From the NCBI GenBank assembly GCA_945874105.1, contig CAMCFJ010000001.1, forward strand, positions 1-64,000: a stretch of DNA of 64,000 nt. The letters are read 5' to 3'. Numbering within the stretch: position 1 is the first letter of the stretch; the number at the start of each line of letters is the position of its first letter. The stretch is from Candidatus Nitrotoga sp. CP45 (lineage in GTDB: Bacteria > Pseudomonadota > Gammaproteobacteria > Burkholderiales > Gallionellaceae). Under the pieces are notes generated by a model. The model ran no database searches and was not told where the DNA came from. It saw only the letters and a program-made list of their open reading frames with translations. Both the position numbers and the translations under genes were made by a program. Positions 7,665 to 18,298 of the stretch are shown one piece after another.

Positions 7665-10600
7665 TTAAGCATCATAATTTAACACGGGCGCTAACCAGCG
7701 TTCGGTTTCTTCAATGCTTAAGCCCTTGCGCTGTGCGTAGTCTTCAATCTGATCTTTGTCTGCTTTTGCCGTAGCAAAATACTGCGATTGCGGATGCGAA
7801 AAATAAAAACCACTCACAGCAGCAGTCGGCAGCATGGCAAAACTTTCAGTCAGCGTAATGCCGGCCTTGTTGGGTGCATCCAGCAGTTCAAACAGGGCGC
7901 GCTTTTCAGTGTGATCAGGGCAAGCCGGGTAGCCCGGGGCCGGGCGGATGCCGCGATATTTTTCATCGATTAAATCTTCAGTGCTGATCTGTTCGTCGGC
8001 GGCATAGCCCCAGAACTCGCGCCGGACACGGGCATGCAGTAGTTCGGCGAAGGCTTCTGCCAGACGGTCGGCCAAGGCTTTCAGCATAATGCTGTTGTAG
8101 TCGTCATGCTTGCTTTCGAATTCCGCCACGCGCTCATCAATGCCGATGCCGGTCGTGACCGCAAATGCGCCGATATAATCAGCCACGCCGCTTTCCTTGG
8201 GCGCGATGAAATCGCCGAGGCTGAGGTTGGGCTTGTCTTCCGGCTTGACCATTTGCTGGCGCAGATTGTGCCAAGTCATGGCCACGTGGCTGCGCGATTC
8301 ATCCGTGTAAATTTCGATGTCGTCATTATTGACACTGTTGGCCGGAAACAGGCCAAACACAGCGTTTGCGCCCAACCACTTTTCGTCGATGATGCGCTTG
8401 AGCATGGCCTGCGCATCGTGGAATAAATTGCGTGCCGCTTCGCCGATCACTTCATCATTGAGAATTTTCGGGTAGCGCCCGGACAGCTCCCAAGTCTGGA
8501 AGAATGGCGTCCAGTCGATGTAGGGGCTGATCTCTGCCAGCGAGTAGTCGCTGAGCGCCTTCACACCGATGAAGCTGGGCTTGGGCGGCGTATAGCTGGC
8601 CCAATCTGTTTTCAGGCCGTGCGCGCGCGCGTCTGCCAGTTTGTAACGTGCGCCTTGAGGTTTTTTGTTGGCATGCAGTTCGCGCGTCTTGGCATAGTCG
8701 GTCTTTATTCCGGCCACATAGCTGTCGTGTAAAGTGCTGCTCAACAGGTTGTTGCACACCCCCACTGCGCGCGACGCGTCGGTCACATAAACGGTCACGC
8801 CGCTGGTATAGTTCGGCTCGATTTTCACCGCCGTATGCATGCGTGAAGTGGTCGCGCCGCCGATCAGCAGCGGGATGGTGAATCCTTGGCGCTGCATCTC
8901 CTTGGCTACATACGCCATCTCTTCCAGTGAGGGCGTAATCAATCCGGACAGGCCGATCATATCGGCGTTGTGCTCGCGCGCTGTGTCCAAAATTTTCTGG
9001 CACGGCACCATCACGCCCATGTTGATCACTTCGAAATTGTTGCATTGCAGCACCACTGTAACGATGTTCTTGCCGATGTCATGCACATCACCTTTGACTG
9101 TGGCGATGACGATTTTGCCTTTGGGCTTGTTGTCGCCCGAGCGCGCCTTTTCCGCTTCTATGTAGGGCACCAGATGCGCCACTGCCTGCTTCATCACGCG
9201 CGCGGATTTCACCACTTGCGGCAAAAACATTTTGCCCGCGCCGAACAGGTCGCCGACCACGTTCATGCCGGTCATCAAGGCGCCTTCGATCACTTCGACC
9301 GGGTACGTCGACTGTAACCGCGCTTCCTCGGTATCTTCCACGACATAGGTATTAATGCCGCGCACCAGCGCGTGGGTCAGGCGCTCCTGCACTGTGCCCT
9401 GTCGCCATGCCAGATCTTCCACCTGAACCTTGGCGCCGCCTGTCACATTTTCTGCCACCACTACCAACCGTTCGCCCGCATCGGGACGGCGATTCAGCAC
9501 GACGTCTTCCACCGCCTCGCGCAGATCTGCTGGAATTTCATCGTATACGCCGAGCTGACCGGCATTGACGATCCCCATGTTCATGCCCGCTTGCACCGCG
9601 TGATAGAGAAACACAGTGTGAATAGCCTCGCGCATGGCATCGTTACCACGGAATGAGAACGATACATTGGATACGCCGCCGCTAATTTTTGCGTAAGGCA
9701 GATTCTTTCTGATCCAGCGCGTGGCTTCAATGAAGTCCACCGCGTAGTTGTTGTGCTCCTCTATGCCGGTGGCAATGGCGAAAATGTTCGGGTCGAAAAT
9801 AATATCTTCCGGCGGGAAGCCGACCTGGTTTACCAGAATGTCATAGCTGCGCTGACAAATTTCAATTTTGCGCTGTTGCGTATCGGCCTGCCCTTTTTCA
9901 TCAAATGCCATCACGACTGCCGCTGCACCATAGCGGCGTACCAGCTTGGCATATTTGATGAACTCGGCTTCGCCTTCTTTCATGCTGATAGAGTTGACAA
10001 TAGCCTTGCCCTGCACGCATTTCAGCCCGGCTTCGATCACCGACCACTTGGACGAATCTATCATCAGCGGCACGCGTGAAATATCCGGCTCCGATGCGAT
10101 CAGGTTGAGATACTTCGTCATGGCGAACTGCGAATCCAGCATCGCTTCGTCCATGTTGATGTCGATAACCTGTGCGCCATTTTCCACTTGCTGCCGCGCC
10201 ACGTTGACGGCTGTCGAGTAATCACCAGCAAGAACAAGGCGTGCAAACATCTTGGAACCGGTAACGTTGGTGCGCTCCCCGACGTTCACGAACAAGGAAT
10301 CATCGCCGATGTTGAATGGCTCCAGACCGGATAGCCGACACTTTTTTTCAAGCTCTGGAATGCGGCGCGGAGGGACATCTTTTAGTGCCTCGGCAATCGC
10401 CTTGATGTGTGCTGGCGTGGTACCGCAGCAGCCGCCCGCGATGTTGAGGAAGCCGCTGGTGGCAAATTCCTTAACCAGCTTGGCGGTATGTTCCGGCGAT
10501 TCGTCGTAGCCGGTTTCCGACAGCGGATTGGGCAAGCCGGCATTGGGATGCGCACTTAGATAAGTGGTGGCGACGCGCGACAATTCCTCGACGTAGGGGC

Positions 10601-11396
10601 GCATCAATTCCGCACCCAGAGCACAATTCAATCCAATGGATAACGGCTTGGTATGTGACAGCGAATTCCAGAATGCTTCAGTCGTTTGGCCCGACAAGGT
10701 GCGCCCCGAAGCGTCGGTGATGGTGCCGGAAATCATGATCGGAACGCGCACGTTATGGTGATCGAAATACTGCTCGATGGCGAACAGTGCGGCCTTGGCG
10801 TTCAGCGTATCGAAAATGGTTTCCACCATCAGCAGATCCGCTCCGCCATCCAGCAGGCCGCGTATGGCTTCGGTATAGCCTTCCACCAGCTGATCGAAAT
10901 TGATGTTGCGGAAACCGGGGTCATTTACGTCTGGTGAGATGGATGCGGTACGCGTCGTTGGCCCCAACACGCCCGCTACAAAGCGTGGCTTGTTCGGCAC
11001 TTGGTTTTCGTATTCGTCGCAGACATCACGCGCCAGCTTTGCCCCAGCCACGTTCAACTCATACACCAGATGCTCCATCTGGTAATCCGCCATCGATACG
11101 GAGTTGGCGTTGAAAGTATTGGTCTCAAGGATATCCGCTCCCGCTTCCAGGTATTCTGCATGGATGCCACGAATGATCTGCGGCTGCGTCAGCAACAGCA
11201 GATCATTATTACCCTTGAGGTCGAGCGGGTGGTCGGCGAAACTCTGGCGAGGCTCGATATCGCCATCATGCGCGACTACGCCGCGATAGTGGTCTTCGGT
11301 CAGCTTGTATTGCTGAATCATCGTTCCCATCGCGCCGTCCAGAATAAGGATGCGCTGTTCCAGCAAACGTTCAATAAGATGGGGTGTGCGGTTCAT
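7665..11396 (-). CDS. metH: Cobalamin-dependent methionine synthase
   Basis: MetH transfers a methyl group from 5-methyltetrahydrofolate to homocysteine through cob(I)alamin. The 1243 residues match the full four-module enzyme. The homocysteine domain holds zinc cysteines in [11 protein letters not shown] and [11 protein letters not shown]. The folate-binding TIM barrel includes [15 protein letters not shown]. The cobalamin domain has the B12 signature [10 protein letters not shown] (D-x-H-x-x-G), whose His is the lower axial ligand, plus [13 protein letters not shown]. The C-terminal AdoMet-reactivation domain has [15 protein letters not shown]. It follows the Sel1 gene by 29 bp. I found no cobalamin riboswitch directly upstream, so B12 control is not shown. 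No MetE appears in the window. Confidence 0.97.
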   Translation of the reverse strand: MNRTPHLIERLLEQRILILDGAMGTMIQQYKLTEDHYRGVVAHDGDIEPRQSFADHPLDLKGNNDLLLLTQPQIIRGIHAEYLEAGADILETNTFNANSVSMADYQMEHLVYELNVAGAKLARDVCDEYENQVPNKPRFVAGVLGPTTRTASISPDVNDPGFRNINFDQLVEGYTEAIRGLLDGGADLLMVETIFDTLNAKAALFAIEQYFDHHNVRVPIMISGTITDASGRTLSGQTTEAFWNSLSHTKPLSIGLNCALGAELMRPYVEELSRVATTYLSAHPNAGLPNPLSETGYDESPEHTAKLVKEFATSGFLNIAGGCCGTTPAHIKAIAEALKDVPPRRIPELEKKCRLSGLEPFNIGDDSLFVNVGERTNVTGSKMFARLVLAGDYSTAVNVARQQVENGAQVIDINMDEAMLDSQFAMTKYLNLIASEPDISRVPLMIDSSKWSVIEAGLKCVQGKAIVNSISMKEGEAEFIKYAKLVRRYGAAAVVMAFDEKGQADTQQRKIEICQRSYDILVNQVGFPPEDIIFDPNIFAIATGIEEHNNYAVDFIEATRWIRKNLPYAKISGGVSNVSFSFRGNDAMREAIHTVFLYHAVQAGMNMGIVNAGQLGVYDEIPADLREAVEDVVLNRRPDAGERLVVVAENVTGGAKVQVEDLAWRQGTVQERLTHALVRGINTYVVEDTEEARLQSTYPVEVIEGALMTGMNVVGDLFGAGKMFLPQVVKSARVMKQAVAHLVPYIEAEKARSGDNKPKGKIVIATVKGDVHDIGKNIVTVVLQCNNFEVINMGVMVPCQKILDTAREHNADMIGLSGLITPSLEEMAYVAKEMQRQGFTIPLLIGGATTSRMHTAVKIEPNYTSGVTVYVTDASRAVGVCNNLLSSTLHDSYVAGIKTDYAKTRELHANKKPQGARYKLADARAHGLKTDWASYTPPKPSFIGVKALSDYSLAEISPYIDWTPFFQTWELSGRYPKILNDEVIGEAARNLFHDAQAMLKRIIDEKWLGANAVFGLFPANSVNNDDIEIYTDESRSHVAMTWHNLRQQMVKPEDKPNLSLGDFIAPKESGVADYIGAFAVTTGIGIDERVAEFESKHDDYNSIMLKALADRLAEAFAELLHARVRREFWGYAADEQISTEDLIDEKYRGIRPAPGYPACPDHTEKRALFELLDAPNKAGITLTESFAMLPTAAVSGFYFSHPQSQYFATAKADKDQIEDYAQRKGLSIEETERWLAPVLNYDA

Positions 11397-11425
11397 AGTG
11401 TCAGAGACTTAAAAAATAGGTTGTT

Positions 11426-12331
11426 CTAATCGCAATTTGTGTAATTGCTTTTCTTGCAGTCGCGTGCCATTTTTTGCGCTTCATCGATTTGGGCTGGTGT
11501 CATGCGTTGCGCCACTTTATCGAGATTTCCCTGCGCGTCATGTTGACGATTGATTGTTGCGAGATTAAACCACATGTGTGCGTGAACATAATCCTGCGCC
11601 ACGCCCTGACCGAGGTCATAACTTAAGCCAAGGTAATATTGTGCTTTAGCATGCCCCTGTTCGGCCGCTGAGCGAAACCACTTTACCGCTGCCTGATAAT
11701 CCTGTGCAGCGCCCTGGCCGTTGCCATAGCTTACGCCCAGATTAAATTGAGCTTTTGCATGCCCTTGCTTGGCCGCCAAGTGAAACCACTTCACAGCTTC
11801 CTGATAATTTTGCGCTGCAATTTGCCCCTCAAGATAGATTAAACCAAGGTTGTATTGCGCGACTGCATCACCTTGTTCGGCCGCCGAACGAAACCACTTT
11901 ACCGCTTCCTGATAGTCATGTGTAACGCCCTGTCCGTTGGCATAATTTATGCCAAGGCTGAACTGTGCTTTCGCATGTCCCTGTTCGGCCGCCGAACGAA
12001 ACCACTTGGCCGCTTCCTGATAGTCCTGAGTGACGCCCTGGCCGTTGCCGTAACTTAAGCCCAGGTTAAATTGTGCATTTGCATGCCCTTGCTTGGCCGC
12101 CGAGCGAAACCACTTTACTGCTTCCTGAGAGTCTTGTGACACGCCATCCCCATAGAGAAACATTTCACCAAGGTTGTTTTGCGCAGTTGCATCACCTTGT
12201 TCGGCAGCCAAGTGCAATGCTTCGTTAACGTGTGCATATTTTCCTTCTGTCTTCACCTCATCAGGATGCGCGTTGGCTAGGCCACTGCTCATTGCCAATA
12301 TGACTGTTAAATAAAAATTCCATTTTTTCAT
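11426..12331 (-). CDS. Exported Sel1-repeat protein
   Basis: A 301-residue protein with a Sec signal peptide (MKKWNFYLTVILAMSSGLANA, cleavage after ANA). It then has about six consecutive 36-residue Sel1-like (TPR-type) repeats from residue ~38 to ~265, each resembling A-x-x-x-L-G-x-x-Y-x-x-G-x-G-V-x-Q-D-Y-Q-E-A-x-K-W-F. Such solenoids bind partner proteins, often at the cell envelope; the partner here is unknown. The C-terminal tail (KMARDCKKSNYTNCD) has two cysteines that could form a disulfide in the periplasm. The DNA is repetitive with a 108-bp period, a source of copy-number change. It lies 29 bp before metH and may be co-transcribed with it. Confidence 0.85.
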   Translation of the reverse strand: MKKWNFYLTVILAMSSGLANAHPDEVKTEGKYAHVNEALHLAAEQGDATAQNNLGEMFLYGDGVSQDSQEAVKWFRSAAKQGHANAQFNLGLSYGNGQGVTQDYQEAAKWFRSAAEQGHAKAQFSLGINYANGQGVTHDYQEAVKWFRSAAEQGDAVAQYNLGLIYLEGQIAAQNYQEAVKWFHLAAKQGHAKAQFNLGVSYGNGQGAAQDYQAAVKWFRSAAEQGHAKAQYYLGLSYDLGQGVAQDYVHAHMWFNLATINRQHDAQGNLDKVAQRMTPAQIDEAQKMARDCKKSNYTNCD

Positions 12332-12761
12332 TAAGTTCCCCGGAGAATTTACGCCTGCATGTTGCTTACCATTTGATCATTATAATGGCATTCAACACGC
12401 GCATGCACAGGCCGCTTAAGGCAATGCTGAACAAGTTATCATGTACAAAACAAAATATACTTCACTGACATAGGCAAACACTTGTTCACCCGGTTTCTTC
12501 GTTTCTGGAAGATGAAGGAATTTGAGTGGCGTGGTGGCGTCAGGTATGGCGTTGTCTCCAGGATATGCTGATTCATTGCAGCCTACTGTGCTTGTCATCT
12601 ATTATGTTTAAAATGTTGCATAACTGTATTGCGTATACTAAATTCAGCGTTGCCTTGGCGCAGTTAATCTGGCGTAAGTGACAGATGCTTTTGTTTCGTC
12701 CCGAAATTGATTCCGCGTCAGTTAACTGTGTTTTTTACGATTTGCAGCGCGCTCAGAAAGA
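12332..12761. other. 430-bp divergent intergenic region
   Basis: This gap separates the minus-strand Sel1/metH unit from the plus-strand GGDEF-EAL gene and must hold both promoters. It is AT-rich around 12600-12660, but I see no convincing -35/-10 pair, riboswitch or conserved ORF. A 60-codon reading at 12416-12598 lacks a ribosome site and was not accepted. Confidence 0.5.
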
Positions 12762-15700
12762 ATGGCCACAATGACAATTTCAAAGAACAACTTGCCCCGA
12801 TTTTCGCGCCATCTCTGCTTGACGCTGGGCATACTTGTTGTTTTTGCCGCAACCTTTGCCGTTTATGCTTGGGGAGAAAGGGAGATCGGTCACGCTAATA
12901 AGTCGCGGCAGCAGTCGTTCCTGCTGGCTAACGAATTGCGCCAGTCGTCTGATGACCTTACCCGCATGGTTCGCACCTATGTGGTGACCGGAGATCCCAT
13001 CTACAAGCAGCACTATCAGGAAGTTCTCGACATCCGAAATGGCAGGAAGCCCAGCCCAATCGACTATCAGAATATCTATTGGGATATCGTACTGGGCGAT
13101 GACCAGCGGCCGCGGCCGCCGGGACTGGCGGTTCCCTTGCTGGAGTCGATGGGGGGGGCCGGTTTTACTGAAGAAGAATTCGCCAAACTAGCGGAGGCGA
13201 AAACCAACTCGGATACGCTCACACGCACCGAATTGGCCGCTATGAAACTGAGCGAATCAACTAACCTGCCGACTGAGGAAATGCGCGGCAAGGCAAGCCT
13301 GATGCTGCATGACGCAGCCTACCACCAAGCCAAGGCCAGCATCATGCGGCCGATCAGCCAGTTTCAGAAAATGGTGGGCCAGCGCACGCTGGAGGCCGTG
13401 CATACCGCTGAAGTCCGCGCCACATTAATGCGTGCGGCCTTCATCCTGTTGGGTTTGCTGCTGGCATTTCTACTCTGGAAATCGCAGCGGAAGTTGCATG
13501 TAACGCTGGGTGGCTCAGTGAACGAGCTGCATACGCGCATCGCCCACCTTGGCAGTGGAAATTTTTCATCCGCCATCTCGGTCGCCAAAGGCATGGAAAA
13601 TAGTGTGCTGGACTGGTTATCGGAAACGCAGATAAGTCTGGCCAGAATCGACGCTCAGCGCAAGGAAGCCGAAGAAAAAAATCAACGCTTGACCAAGCTT
13701 TACGCCGCTTTGAGCAAGTGTAACCAGGCCATCGTGCGCTGCACCAGCGAGGCGGAGTTGTTTGCGCAAGTCTGCCGCGTGGTAGTGAATTTCGGCGGCA
13801 TGGATATGGCATGGATAGGCGTGCCTGAAGAGCATAGCAAACACATAAAGCCGATCGCATCCTTTGGCAGTGGTGTGGAATATCTGAGAGGACTGCAGAT
13901 TTCAGTGGAAGCCAATGAACCATATGGACGCGGACCGACCAGCTCGGCGTTCCGCGAGAACATGCCATTTTGGTGTCAAGATTTTCAGCAAGACCCCGTC
14001 ACCACGCAGTGGCATAAGCACGGTGCACGGTTTGGGTGGGCGTCATCCGCCGCGCTTCCGCTACATCGGAATGGAGAGGTTGCCGGGGTTTTAACCCTCT
14101 ATACCGATGTGGACAACGCCTTCGACGAAAATGTGCGTAATTTGCTGGTGGGAATGGCGCTGGACATAGACTACGCGCTGAAAAGCCTTGAGCACGAGGC
14201 GCAGCGTAAGCGGGCAGAGGAGGCATTGCGGGAGAGCGAACAGCGCTTGCGCACCATCATCGAGACGGAACCGGAATGCATAATGGTCGTTGACAGCGGC
14301 GGTCTAGTCATGGAAATGAACGCTACGGGTCTTGCCATGCTCGAAGCAGATTCGATAGAAGAGGTGCAACAGCATAAGCTCATAGACTTTATTCTTTCCA
14401 AATATCACGAATCCTTTATCGCCACGCATACGCGCGTGATGAGTGGAGAAAGTTGTATTTTTGAGTTCGAAATCAAAGGGATCAAAGGGTCGCAGCACTG
14501 GCTTGAAACCCATGCCGCTCCACTCAGTGATGCGGACGGCAAAATCACGATGTTGCTTGGTATTACCAGAGACATTACCGCGCGCAAGGAAGCCGAGAAA
14601 CGTATTCAATATCTGGCGCATTTCGACGCGCTCACCGGGCTGCCAAACCGCGTCCAACTGAATAACCACGCCAAATATGTCATCAGTTTGGCGCAGCGGA
14701 GTCAGGAGCCAGTGACGTTGATGTTCCTCGATCTCGATCACTTCAAGGACATAAACGATACTCTCGGCCACAGTGTCGGCGATGCTTTGCTGGTCGAACT
14801 AGCCAAACGGCTGCGCTTGGTGCTACGTGAGGAAGATATGGTGTCGCGTCTTGGTGGGGACGAATTTATTTTCTTGTTGTATGGCGTCGATGCACACGAA
14901 GCATCCCATGTGGCGCAGAAGCTGCTGGATGTCATCGCTGAACCGTGCCAGATAGAACAGTATGATTTGAACGTAACCGGCTCGATCGGCATTGCACTTT
15001 ATCCGGGTGACGGCGCGGAGCTGGAGACTCTGTCCAAGAGTGCCGACTCCGCCATGTATCGTGCCAAGCACGAAGGCCGTCATGGCTACTGTTTTTTTAC
15101 TGCGGAAATGCAGATTCGTTCGGAGCGTCACCTGAAACTGGTCAATGCACTGCGCCAAGCGATTGAACGAGATCAACTTCAGATCCACTACCAGCCGCAA
15201 ATATCCGTGAACGACGGCCGCATCGTCGGGGCGGAAGCTTTGCTCCATTGGATACATCCAGAGATGGGTTTAGTTTCGCCAACGGAATTCATCCCCTCCG
15301 CAGAAGAAAGCGGATTGATCCTGCTGATTGGAGAGTGGGTGCTGAGGCATGCGGTGCGGCAGGCAAAATCCTGGATGCAGAATGGCCTGGCTCCACTGGT
15401 TATGGCGGTGAATCTTTCCGTAGTTCAGTTCCGCCATCCCGACTTGCCTAACCTGATCACGCGCATCCTCGACGAAGAGGGCTTGCTGCCGGAATATCTG
15501 GAGCTGGAGCTGACCGAGGGCGTAGCGATGCACGATCCGCAAAAGGCGATCGCCGTAATGAATAAACTGCACGAGCGCGGCGTGCGCATGTCGATCGATG
15601 ATTTTGGTACCGGCTATTCCTCACTGAGCCACCTGAAGAAATTCAAGGTGTACAAACTCAAGATCGATCAGTCCTTTGTGCGTGATATCAGCACCGATCC

Positions 15701-15896
15701 GGAAGACAGGGCTATCGTTAGCGCCATCATCAACATGGCGAAGAGCCTTGGACTGCAAACCATCGCTGAGGGAGTTGAAACGGCGGGGCAACTGGAGTTC
15801 CTGCAGGAACAGGGTTGTGATGAGTTGCAGGGCTATTATTATTGCAAGCCATTGCCGCCCGACCAGTTCGAGGAGTTCGCTCGATCAAATGCCTGA
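12762..15896 (+). CDS. Membrane GAF-PAS-GGDEF-EAL c-di-GMP enzyme
   Basis: A 1044-residue inner-membrane signalling protein able in principle to make and to break cyclic di-GMP. One membrane segment lies near residues 18-37 and a second near 222-240, enclosing a mostly helical periplasmic sensor of ~185 residues. A HAMP-like linker, a GAF domain (~320-465), a PAS/PAC domain (~485-600), GGDEF and EAL follow. The cyclase motif RLGGDEF is intact. The phosphodiesterase keeps AEALLHW, ELTEG, IDDFGTGYSSL, KIDQSF, AEGVET and LQGYYYCKPLP, so both activities look possible. The start at 12762 could also be 9 bp downstream; the ribosome site is weak. It is a single-gene unit; its ligand is unknown. Confidence 0.93.
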   Translation: MATMTISKNNLPRFSRHLCLTLGILVVFAATFAVYAWGEREIGHANKSRQQSFLLANELRQSSDDLTRMVRTYVVTGDPIYKQHYQEVLDIRNGRKPSPIDYQNIYWDIVLGDDQRPRPPGLAVPLLESMGGAGFTEEEFAKLAEAKTNSDTLTRTELAAMKLSESTNLPTEEMRGKASLMLHDAAYHQAKASIMRPISQFQKMVGQRTLEAVHTAEVRATLMRAAFILLGLLLAFLLWKSQRKLHVTLGGSVNELHTRIAHLGSGNFSSAISVAKGMENSVLDWLSETQISLARIDAQRKEAEEKNQRLTKLYAALSKCNQAIVRCTSEAELFAQVCRVVVNFGGMDMAWIGVPEEHSKHIKPIASFGSGVEYLRGLQISVEANEPYGRGPTSSAFRENMPFWCQDFQQDPVTTQWHKHGARFGWASSAALPLHRNGEVAGVLTLYTDVDNAFDENVRNLLVGMALDIDYALKSLEHEAQRKRAEEALRESEQRLRTIIETEPECIMVVDSGGLVMEMNATGLAMLEADSIEEVQQHKLIDFILSKYHESFIATHTRVMSGESCIFEFEIKGIKGSQHWLETHAAPLSDADGKITMLLGITRDITARKEAEKRIQYLAHFDALTGLPNRVQLNNHAKYVISLAQRSQEPVTLMFLDLDHFKDINDTLGHSVGDALLVELAKRLRLVLREEDMVSRLGGDEFIFLLYGVDAHEASHVAQKLLDVIAEPCQIEQYDLNVTGSIGIALYPGDGAELETLSKSADSAMYRAKHEGRHGYCFFTAEMQIRSERHLKLVNALRQAIERDQLQIHYQPQISVNDGRIVGAEALLHWIHPEMGLVSPTEFIPSAEESGLILLIGEWVLRHAVRQAKSWMQNGLAPLVMAVNLSVVQFRHPDLPNLITRILDEEGLLPEYLELELTEGVAMHDPQKAIAVMNKLHERGVRMSIDDFGTGYSSLSHLKKFKVYKLKIDQSFVRDISTDPEDRAIVSAIINMAKSLGLQTIAEGVETAGQLEFLQEQGCDELQGYYYCKPLPPDQFEEFARSNA

Positions 15897-15973
15897 CAGC
15901 CTTGAACTAATAGAAAGCAACATTGAAGTAATGGGATCATGAGTTTTCCGCCTGACGCTATTGATTGGCGGAT

Positions 15974-16372
15974 TCAAATTTGAGTTGCGATGGCAATGAT
16001 CCAGTAACGCGCGAATTTGCCTATCGCCATGAATAATGCAGCGTGCCATGGATTAAGCCTTAGCCATCCGGCAGCAAGACACAGCGCATCACCAAGCAAT
16101 GGCACCCAGGCAAGCAGTAATGCGGGAGTGCCGTAGTGCTGGATTTTCTCCACATGTTTGAGCTTATGAGTTTGAGGTAGCAGCCGACCCATACCGAATG
16201 ACACCATGCCACCTAGCGTATTGCCGAGAGCCCCGAGCAAAAGTGCAGGCCAAAATAACTCCGGGTACAGTTTCAGCACGCCGATCAGCACAACTTCAGA
16301 GCCACCGGGAAGCAAGGTGGCGGCGAGGAAGCTGCTGATGAAAAGCGATAATAGACTGGTAGATTCAGTCAT
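15974..16372 (-). CDS. YqaA-type DedA/VTT-domain membrane protein
   Basis: A 132-residue polytopic membrane protein of the SNARE-associated/VTT (DedA) superfamily, closest in size and pattern to the YqaA subgroup. SFLAATLLPGGSEVVLIGVL is the hallmark re-entrant helix, followed by LLLGALGNTLGGMVSFGMGR and LLLAWVPLLGDALCLAAGWL. DedA proteins take part in lipid flipping and membrane homeostasis, but the YqaA substrate is unknown. It converges with the c-di-GMP gene, has no operon partner, and has no obvious ribosome site. Confidence 0.85.
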   Translation of the reverse strand: MTESTSLLSLFISSFLAATLLPGGSEVVLIGVLKLYPELFWPALLLGALGNTLGGMVSFGMGRLLPQTHKLKHVEKIQHYGTPALLLAWVPLLGDALCLAAGWLRLNPWHAALFMAIGKFARYWIIAIATQI

Positions 16373-16736
16373 GTTCCGACAGTCGGTAGATTCTCAAAAA
16401 CATCAATGGTGTGAGCATGGCTGGTAGCAAGTATGATAAAGACAATAGGGAGCTTTGAATCACATGTCGAGGCATGATGATATTACTTCTGTAAGAATTA
16501 GTTTAAAAATTTCTATGTAACTATTGTAAAGTTTTTGGGACGCACGCAGATTTAGTATCGAGTATATTATTTCAGTGTGGTAAAAAGTGAGTTGGAAGGA
16601 ATACATAATTCTCTTGCATTGTGAAACTGAATCCACGTTAGCATTTTTCGCTGGATTAATTTGAATTAGTGCATTCATGCAACTATTCATGCCTGCTATA
16701 TTTTGTGCAAAGCCACCAAATTAACTCGGAGCCAAT
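16373..16736. other. 364-bp AT-rich intergenic region
   Basis: The region between two divergent genes, clearly AT-rich at 16480-16720. It presumably holds the promoters for the HerA-like ATPase (plus) and the YqaA gene (minus). A 76-codon minus-strand reading at 16460-16690 has biased low-complexity composition and no ribosome site, so no gene is called. Confidence 0.5.
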
Positions 16737-18248
16737 ATGAGCGAACCGCTACTGATCGCTAAAAATAACAAGCAAGAACTTTTTCTACTGGCGCAAATGG
16801 CCAATCGCCACGGGTTGATAACAGGCGCAACAGGAACGGGCAAGACGGTCACCCTGCAAACACTGGCAGAATCCTTTAGCCGCATTGGTGTGCCGGTATT
16901 TCTTTCTGATATCAAGGGGGATTTGTCCGGTTTGAGCAAGTCCGGTGGCAACAATCAAAAAATTACCGAAAGAGTCGTGCAACTCAATCTGGAAAATTTT
17001 GTGCATCGCGCCTATCCAGTAACGTTCTGGGATGTATTCGGAACCATGGGCCATCCACTGCGTGCCACTATTTCTGACATGGGGCCGCTGCTCATCGGGC
17101 GTATGTTGAATTTGAACGAAGTGCAGCAGGGCGTGCTGGCGCTAGTATTCAAAGTGGCCGATGACAATGGACTGTTATTACTTGATTTGAAGGATCTGCG
17201 CGCGATGTTGCAGAACGTTGGTGACAATGCAGCAGATTTCACGACTGAATACGGCAACATCTCCGCCGCCAGCATTGGCGCGATTCAGCGCGGCCTGCTG
17301 CAAATTGAAACGCAAGGCGGCGAAAGTTTTTTTGGTGAACCGATGCTCAATATTGACGACCTGATGCAGACCGACGCTAACGGCTACGGCATGATTAACA
17401 TCCTGGCCGCCGACAAGCTGATGTCTTCGCCCAAAGTGTATTCCACCATGCTGCTGTGGTTGCTTTCCGAATTATTTGAAAACCTGCCGGAAGCGGGTGA
17501 TCTTGCCAAGCCCAGGCTGGTATTCTTCTTCGACGAAGCACATGTGTTGTTCAACGATGCTTCTGAAGCGTTACTCGATAAAATCGAACAAGTGGTACGT
17601 CTGATTCGTTCCAAAGGCGTAGGTGTATATTTCGTCACCCAAAACCCGGCAGATGTGCCGGACAAGGTGCTGGGCCAGCTCGGCAACCGGGTGCAGCACG
17701 CGCTACGCGCCTTTAGTCCACGCGACCAGAAGGCGGTGAAGGCAGCAGCTGAAACCATGCATGACAATCCCGATCTGGATGAAGAAGTCGCCATTACTAC
17801 GCTGGGCGTAGGCGAAGCACTCGTTTCATGTCTGGACGAAAAAGGCCGCCCGGGAATTGTTGAACGTGCGCTGATTGTTCCGCCACAGGCTCAAATCGGC
17901 CCGATTAATGAAGCTGAACGCAAAGCCATTATTCAGGATTCGCTGCTGGTCGGTCACTATGAAAAAGCAGTGGATCGTGAATCGGCTTACGAAATTATCA
18001 AGAAACGCGCCAGCAATAAATCCGCTGAAGCTGAAACAGCGCAGGCTGCTGATCCAGCGCAAGCAGGGACGAGTGGCGGCGCTGGATTTGGCGGGATGTT
18101 GGGAAGCATCTTTAGTGGCAGTACATCAAGAGGTCGTGAAGGTATCGGTGAGGCATTTGTCAGGAGTGCCGCCCGTGCCATTGGCTCATCAGTTGGGCGG
18201 CAAATTATTCGCGGTGTACTGGGTTCGATCCTGGGCGGCAGACGGTAA
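16737..18248 (+). CDS. HerA-like ATPase, DUF853 (YjgR type)
   Basis: A 503-residue cytosolic P-loop ATPase of the FtsK/HerA superfamily, matching the DUF853 (YjgR) family in length and layout. Walker A is [11 protein letters not shown] near residue 32, and Walker B is [12 protein letters not shown] with the catalytic acidic pair. An arginine-containing sensor follows in [20 protein letters not shown]. The C-terminal ~60 residues are Gly/Ser-rich ([15 protein letters not shown]) and end in a [15 protein letters not shown] amphipathic stretch, as in YjgR. The cellular role of YjgR is not established. No NurA or SIR2 partner is next to it, which argues against a HerA defence pair. A CGGAG box precedes the ATG. 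Confidence 0.9.
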   Translation: MSEPLLIAKNNKQELFLLAQMANRHGLITGATGTGKTVTLQTLAESFSRIGVPVFLSDIKGDLSGLSKSGGNNQKITERVVQLNLENFVHRAYPVTFWDVFGTMGHPLRATISDMGPLLIGRMLNLNEVQQGVLALVFKVADDNGLLLLDLKDLRAMLQNVGDNAADFTTEYGNISAASIGAIQRGLLQIETQGGESFFGEPMLNIDDLMQTDANGYGMINILAADKLMSSPKVYSTMLLWLLSELFENLPEAGDLAKPRLVFFFDEAHVLFNDASEALLDKIEQVVRLIRSKGVGVYFVTQNPADVPDKVLGQLGNRVQHALRAFSPRDQKAVKAAAETMHDNPDLDEEVAITTLGVGEALVSCLDEKGRPGIVERALIVPPQAQIGPINEAERKAIIQDSLLVGHYEKAVDRESAYEIIKKRASNKSAEAETAQAADPAQAGTSGGAGFGGMLGSIFSGSTSRGREGIGEAFVRSAARAIGSSVGRQIIRGVLGSILGGRR

Positions 18249-18257
18249 GTGCTATCG

Positions 18258-18270
18258 TTAGAGGCGCCCT
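18258..18270. repeat. Solo MITE-type terminal 13-mer
   Basis: TTAGAGGCGCCCT, identical to the right tip of the element at 27045-27187 and to 24411-24423. It starts 10 bp after the stop codon of the HerA-like gene. Confidence 0.7.
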
Positions 18271-18298
18271 GTGGTCATTTCGCATCATCCGGGCACCC

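Noticed and set aside
8455-9045. 196-codon minus-strand ORF inside metH
   Set aside because: It is a shadow frame of metH with Arg/Gln-rich nonsense composition; metH is complete and well supported.
11397-11425. Cobalamin riboswitch upstream of metH
   Set aside because: The 29-bp gap cannot hold one and the 12332-12761 region lacks the B12-box pattern.
11640-12180. CRISPR-like periodic repeat
   Set aside because: The repeats are in-frame Sel1 codons with no unique spacers of constant size.
13441-13968. 175-codon minus-strand ORF inside the GGDEF-EAL gene
   Set aside because: Antisense shadow; Cys/Arg-rich, no ribosome site, no family.
16460-16690. 76-codon minus-strand ORF in an intergenic gap
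   Set aside because: Low-complexity AT-driven composition and no ribosome site.
16737-18248. HerA-based anti-phage system
   Set aside because: No NurA, SIR2 or DUF4297 partner is adjacent; the protein matches the housekeeping YjgR type.
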